Below the pieces are notes generated by a model. That model was given only the letters and a program-made list of their open reading frames with translations. It made no database searches and was not told the DNA's origin. Shown piece by piece: positions 58,501 through 64,000 of a stretch of 64,000 nt of DNA. Each line of letters starts with the position of its first letter. The stretch's first letter is position 1. Origin of the DNA: Acanthosepion pharaonis (taxonomy: Eukaryota > Mollusca > Cephalopoda > Sepiida > Sepiidae); assembly GCA_903632075.3 (NCBI GenBank), contig CAHIKZ030000392.1, positions 944,993-1,008,992 of the forward strand, given 5' to 3'. A program made the position numbers and the translations under genes.

Positions 58501-61005
58501 ATAAACAAAATATACACACAAAAAAGTTCTTATTATCATTATGGTTAATTATTTTACTTTTTTTCTGCGGCCATAGTGTTACTGTTGTTGAATAGAAAAG
58601 AAATGAACTGAAATTTGCTATGTTCCTTAGCCCCTCATTTTTAAAGAGATGAATCGTGAACACCAACACGTTGATATGTTTCAAACGAAAATAAATAATT
58701 AGATTAAACGTGGAATTTTTTAACGCTGCATATTGAACAAAAAAACAGGTCCAGATTTATCTTTTGGAGTTTTCAATTTTTAATTATTCTTGAATTTTGA
58801 AAAAAGAAGGCACTGAAAGTAGTAATAAATACATTTGAGTTTTTGTAATTGAAAAATGAAACAATAATTTACAATACAATACATGTGTTTTTTTTCTTTG
58901 AGAACTTTTCAGTACAAAATTTAAATAACCTGAATATTTTTAAAATAATAACATAACAATAACATCCTTTTAAAAATATCACTTAACATTTTTTTTTCAA
59001 ATTGAAATTTGATTTAAAATCATAACTTACATTTATTAAGTTTTGAAATTAGTTTATCTTTAGTTTTGGTCATAAATGTATCTTATTTTTATTTTAGCAA
59101 TACATTGTGTCGCTACCATCTTATATGCATACTCAATGTATTTGCGTAAAAAATACCATTATTCACTTAAGGAAAATTGATAAATACAACTAGAAATATA
59201 TAGATCAATATGCTAATGCATTTTTAAGCATAAAGTGATTTTTAAAAAGTGGACTACACACAAGCTAACCTGCTTCAATGTCTCAGTTTAAATTCTAAAT
59301 GTATTAAAAAACAAAAGTTTAAAATGTAATTATATTAAGAATAATAAAATTTATAGTGAAATTTTTTAAAGATAATTGTAACAGCTGCTTAAATATCTAA
59401 TTGGTACTTAATGTAAATATTTACATCTGGATTTTTTAAAAACATGGAAGAAATGCTCAATTAGAAGCCATTGCTTCTCTTTGGAAATACGGTTTTTTGC
59501 AAGAGTGAAAAGAAAAGATTTAGCTAAAAACTATTTTCCTGAGTCAGCTTTTAAGTGGGGAAATAAGTATGACACTGTTTACACCAGTGAATGTTGAAAT
59601 ATTTTAATTAAAATCTGTATGACTGCACAGAATTTCTACCTGCATTTTACTTACACCTGTACAAAGTTTCTCCGTGCTAATTTTTTTGGAAGTCATTAGT
59701 TTATTTCACAATTATTTGTTAATCTTTTTTAAATTCATATTTTAATATATTAAAATGTCCATGAAAAATTCCAATCTTTATCTTTTCAGTTTTAAAAAAA
59801 AGTAACACATTTTATATACATTTTAGTAATATATGGAAAAATAATATTTAAATAAATTTTAGTAAAAACAAAATTACTAATAGAATTTCCAAATCTAACA
59901 AAATTAAGCATTTTATTTTTGACTTAGCCAGATTTATGATTAAAGTAGTAAATGGTGAGGATTATAAATATCATAAACATAGTGTATCTTAGTCAACATT
60001 TAGCCAGTAACTCATGCCATGTACTTTGATAATGTTGTGAAACTTGCAAATATAAGTGAATAGCTAAAATGGGAGTTTAAAATATTTTTCTTTCTCTTAA
60101 TGCATTCATAATTATTGTCAAAGATTGAAGTTGGGTTTAAGCTACACTAGCAGTTAAAAAAAATAAGCTGCTTAAAACTTGTCACAAAGTTTGATGACTA
60201 GTTATTTATCAACATTTGCAAATATATCTTTTGTTGAGTTTACTGTTTACTCTATAACTTAAAGAATAATTTAATGGCATACTTTAGAAAGTCTTTCCCC
60301 AATAAAATAGTTGTCAAGAAAATTTGTAAACTACTACTAACACAAAATTAAACAATGCATAAAAATAAGATAAAAAATTGTATTTAGAATAGTGTCTCTT
60401 TTGTAGATGGCCTAAACAATACATAGCTGTAGGCAGTATAAACTGACAAGTATTCCCATTGTAACAGGTCTGTCAGGCCTATGACTAATGGAGAGCATGC
60501 AACAACAGAATAGTGACTCATGTAACAGGACCCAGCCTTAACCATTTGATGCAGAAGGTCTTAATCCATTAAGATTCAAATTTCTTACTCTTCATTCTTG
60601 GGATATGTTCATAGCTTCATTATTGTTTTAGAACTACATCATTCATGTATAAAACTTTATTATAAAGCAATAAATTTTAATAAAAAGTTTCTTTTAAAAA
60701 TTACTTCAGTAGATCGGTAGCTTTAATATGTTTTCTGCAGAAAGCAGCTCCTTCTTCAAAAAAGTCCCTAACAATTTATACTGATTAATAGGCTTCAGGA
60801 TTAAAAATATGGATAAAGAGTAAAAATTGAAACTAATCCTAAAATTGTGCTTAAATGACAATGTTTTCAAAATTTTAGACTAACAAGAAACCAGTTAGTA
60901 TTTTAACATTTATCTTACAATGGGAGGAGTGTATGTGTAATCAAGAGATTTTAGTAATAACAGCAACCAAACAGTTACTGGAATTTATCTGTTTGTGAAA
61001 ATAAA
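58500..61005. other. AT-rich, CpG-poor DNA, no gene seen
   Basis: Looks like the intron-like sequence left of 54 kb. No repeats with clear homology were noted. Confidence 0.5.
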
Positions 61006-61009
61006 AATA

Positions 61010-61070
61010 AATTTTGGGAAGTGGGTTGGGCTGAGAAATTTTAAATACTCTCTTGTATATACATTTGTTT
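61010..61070 (-). mobile_element. MITE end, mariner-type family
   Basis: On the minus strand, TTTCTCAGCCCAACCCACTT and then CCCAAAATTT match the family end at 19545-19600. Confidence 0.5.
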
Positions 61071-61074
61071 AAAG

Positions 61075-63190
61075 AGGAAAAAAAAAAAAATAAAACATTA
61101 TTTCCAAAAGATTTTTATACATTAAAAAAAAAAAAAAAAACAATAGAGAGAAAGGCATTTATTAAACTTAGTCTGGTACAAGGCCACAAGTTTGCAATAG
61201 CTATGGAGTAAAACTAAAAGTGACAATACAATAATGATACTCTGCAAGACAAGTTTCACAGTGAGGTACACCTATTTTTGTAATACATCACTTAAAGATA
61301 AAAAAAATGAATTTTTAACATTTTCTATTCCTATATAATTGTAAAATAAAAGTATATAAGAACCAGAAAAGTATGAACTCTCACCTTTTCTCACTTTCCA
61401 AAATGTTTCTCTTAAATTTAATCTTTTTTACCCTATTTTATATGCATATATTGAATAAGTAAAAAATATCATAATTTCTCAGCTGCTAAGGATTTTCCCA
61501 CCCTCAAAATGATTCATAATTGATAATAGATGAAGAAAACTGGGGTAACTATATCCTGAACCAGCAGCTTCTCTCTTTTTCTCTCTCTCACCTACTCAGG
61601 CACAAGAAGTTGTCACAGATCTTTGCTTTTTATTCCCTGCGACACATTTCATCAGTACAACAATCTATGTTTACACAACTGGCAAAGCTGTACTTTGTTT
61701 GTACAAGTGGCTTCTTGGTTATAATGTGAATGTAACTTACACTACAGGCCAATAATTTGAAAAATGTCTTGCTGATGGCTTGATTGGAACAGTGATTGGG
61801 TAGAAATTTGCAGCTATGCAATAAAAAAGATGTGCTTATAAAAATTAGATTAAAATTCAAAGATTGAAAATGCACATTGTTTTATTTCTGACTGATGTTT
61901 TAAAGTAAATTTAAAAATAACTATAATATTTAAGTAATTTGCTTTTTACTTGTTTGCACTGTATTTTTGACATTCTAAGATGAATTACATTCACTAAAAC
62001 TTCTATTTAACATCCCTCAAATTAAGGAATATCAGAATTAAGGAAGCACTCATTGATGACATGGTCCATAACAAGCTGACTATATTTTTACTCTACAAGG
62101 TGAGATAAATGATAAATGCTAGAAAAAAATCATTCATAGAATCCATGTTAAGTTACTAGGTACATGTCAACCTTGTTTTCTATTAAGTTAACTGGAAATA
62201 AAAAATTTTGCCAATTTCAGCTATTTTTAAAAACAATTCACTATAAATAAACCCTACTTGCCGAGAGAGAGAGTGTGTGTGAGAGAGAGAGACCTCCCCC
62301 CCATATCAATGTTTTGGGTAGTTTAATGTGTAGCCACTTGTTTATTGTAAATGACTGCTCTCAGTAACCCTTGGATGAGTGCACTTAAAAAAAAAATTTT
62401 GGAAGGATGATTCTAGTATATGTGTGTGTGTGGTTACAGCTTAATTTCTTTAGATAGATACTCATTCAAATCAACACATTTTTCATTCTGTCCTTATTGT
62501 TGGCAAATTTACTGGGAACATTTTAGATTTCAAGTGTCTTTTGTAAATCTATTTCACAACTTCCAAAAATCCTATCAATATGAGCAAGTAAAAGTATGTA
62601 AAATTGTTTTTTATTTGATATTTTACTGTTTTATATAACATTTGTGTGCTGACTTGGATTTAACAAAATGATGTTCATTAAATATGATGATCTACAGAAC
62701 TTGCTGCTTTACAAAATGAGGGACTTACCAGATTTAAGGAACACCCCCTCCCCAATTAGTACTTTTAATCAAGGTTTTAATGTATTTTTATTATTAATTT
62801 TGTCTTTTTCTTCTTTATTTGTTAGTGTTTTTTAGCCAATCTATTCTTTGGTTATTAAATTAAATGGGTCATCAAAATAATAATGTCAGTGTGTCACACT
62901 TTTTCAATTAAAGGGACACAACTCTCTAACTTTCAATAGCTCATGTTACAGAAATTTGGGATTCCCAAGTTTTCATTACTGTGATTGTTTTTTTCAGTGA
63001 TATTTTTTACATGATTTTTTACGACAATTTTTTTTGTACAATAATTTTTATAACTTGGAAATAAAATTTGAGAATAATTGAAATTAATTGCAAAATCCAG
63101 TTAAAATCACCCATGAAATAAAAATAATTGTACAGAAAGTAAGAACCTAAACACATCAAATTGTCTTTAAATTAAGTGGTGTAAGAAGTG
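61075..63190. other. AT-rich DNA, no gene seen
   Basis: Poly(A) runs at 61077-61091 and 61124-61140, and mixed (GA)/(GT) repeat at 62264-62292. No coding signal is seen. Confidence 0.5.
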
Positions 63191-63196
63191 GCACGT

Positions 63197-63490
63197 TCAT
63201 AGAAGATAGCTTGTAATTGTTGTATAATTGATAATGCATCTTGTCGCACCAGTGGGCGCCATACAGTGAAACATGTCAGGCTGCAATCCATCAAATTTAG
63301 AAAATGATTGCCATTGTGATGTGTCACGTCCATGCCCAGTCGCCACCTGTTTTTGTCTACCCCGAGCTTGCCCTTGTTTCAACACTTACCGTGTGTTGGG
63401 CTATCTTGTCTAGTTATTTAGTACTGCTTTATTGTTTGCTCCATTTCTACAGAGTCAAAGTCTGCACTGCCCAGCCCAGGATTTAGTTGC
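63197..63490 (-). other. GC-balanced block with open frame, unidentified
   Basis: It stands out from its AT-rich surroundings. On the minus strand a 62-codon open frame from 63385 reads LKQGQARGRQKQVATGHGRD and continues to a stop at 63197. The donor-like word ACACG|GTAAGTG occurs at about 63393-63386, just upstream of this frame. It may be a decayed mobile element or an exon; I do not recognise the peptide. Confidence 0.3.
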
Positions 63491-63849
63491 CTAATTTGTT
63501 AAGGCATTGACCATAAAAGAGGCTCTTAAGGTACAGGATGGTAACTTTCCTATGTTATTGGTGAATTTTTTGCTTCTTCATTCAACAAGCAAACAAGGGA
63601 TTAATTCAGGGATAAGCACAGCATAAAAGAAACCAATTGGAATTAATAAGAAATATTAAATTAGCTAATATCAACTAGATTGAAGTATAAGTATTACTTT
63701 TGCTCCCAATGTGCTTATATGTATTTTAAATTCTTAGTATGTATGAAGAATATGAGGTGAATAGGTGTATATCTACTCTGTCAAGAGCAAGCTATGCAGG
63801 AATCCATTCGTGAAAGGTCCTCTTGCTCAGTCTGGCCCACTAATATTTA

Positions 63850-63905
63850 GCCATTGAAATACTGATTTGGGATGTAAGACCAAGAACTTTTCAGTATCCC
63901 CTTGT
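63850..63905 (-). mobile_element. MITE end, mariner-type family
   Basis: On the minus strand it reads ACAAGGGGATACTGAAAAGT then TCTTGGTCTTACATCCCAAA, matching the family at 4297. Confidence 0.55.
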
Positions 63906-64000
63906 AATATTTTTTTTTGTATGTGTATGTATAAAGCATAGTTTACTTGAGAATCAGAATATTTGTACCAACTGGTCTTTGAGTTTAGTTTCTAGTTTGT

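Noticed and set aside
1..64000. CRISPR arrays, bacterial operons or prophage
   Set aside because: Splice sites, SINEs, LINEs and microsatellites show eukaryotic DNA; the only regular array (7491-7963) has no spacers.

Overview
The window is eukaryotic, very AT-rich and almost entirely non-coding. It holds short spliced exons in long introns, many microsatellites and poly(A) runs, and many dead transposable elements. The mix is tRNA-derived SINEs, a hAT element with a CGGBP1-like BED finger, mariner/Tc1 relics, RTE/CR1/Jockey-type LINE tails, a Helitron end and mariner-type MITEs. It fits a mollusc, most likely a cephalopod such as Octopus. That is an inference from repeat style and intron size, not from a marker gene.

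Two exons are recognisable. On the minus strand, 2479-2775 carries the start codon, signal peptide and the first sulfatase motif of an extracellular heparan-sulfate 6-O-endosulfatase (Sulf); the rest of that gene lies to the left of the window. On the plus strand, 34540-34614 is a 75-nt exon with perfect splice sites encoding a mitochondrial-type seryl-tRNA synthetase segment. A third exon-like 69-nt block (26668-26736, minus) has good splice sites but an unknown product. Around 56.7-57.3 kb is a CpG-rich islet with a consensus CRE and three CCAAT boxes. It is a promoter candidate, perhaps for Sulf, which would then have a first intron of about 54 kb with the SerRS exon nested inside it on the other strand.

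Layout: 1-2.4 kb SINE, LINE and mariner debris; 2.5-2.8 kb Sulf exon; 4.3-8.0 kb a MITE, copy A of an unclassified dispersed repeat, a Tc1/mariner pseudogene and a 25-bp minisatellite; 9.5-11.2 kb hAT pseudogene; 13 kb SINE; 16.5-17.6 kb repeat copy B; 20.0-22.7 kb Helitron-derived DNA and repeat copy C; 23.9-24.5 kb mariner relic; 25.4 kb a perfect 36-bp hairpin; 27.7-34.45 kb degenerate TA/CA/GT low-complexity sequence; 34.5 kb SerRS exon; 34.7-39.8 kb SINEs, tandem tRNA-like units, a foldback element and LINE relics; 40-54 kb AT-rich intron-like DNA with few repeats; 54-58.5 kb a CpG-retaining domain with the promoter; 58.5-64 kb CpG-poor AT-rich DNA with two more MITEs.

No convincing new multi-gene system is visible. 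The points most worth checking are the antisense SerRS exon, the minisatellite with inverted relatives flanking a Tc1 element, the perfect hairpin, the CpG-retaining promoter domain and the three-copy unclassified repeat.
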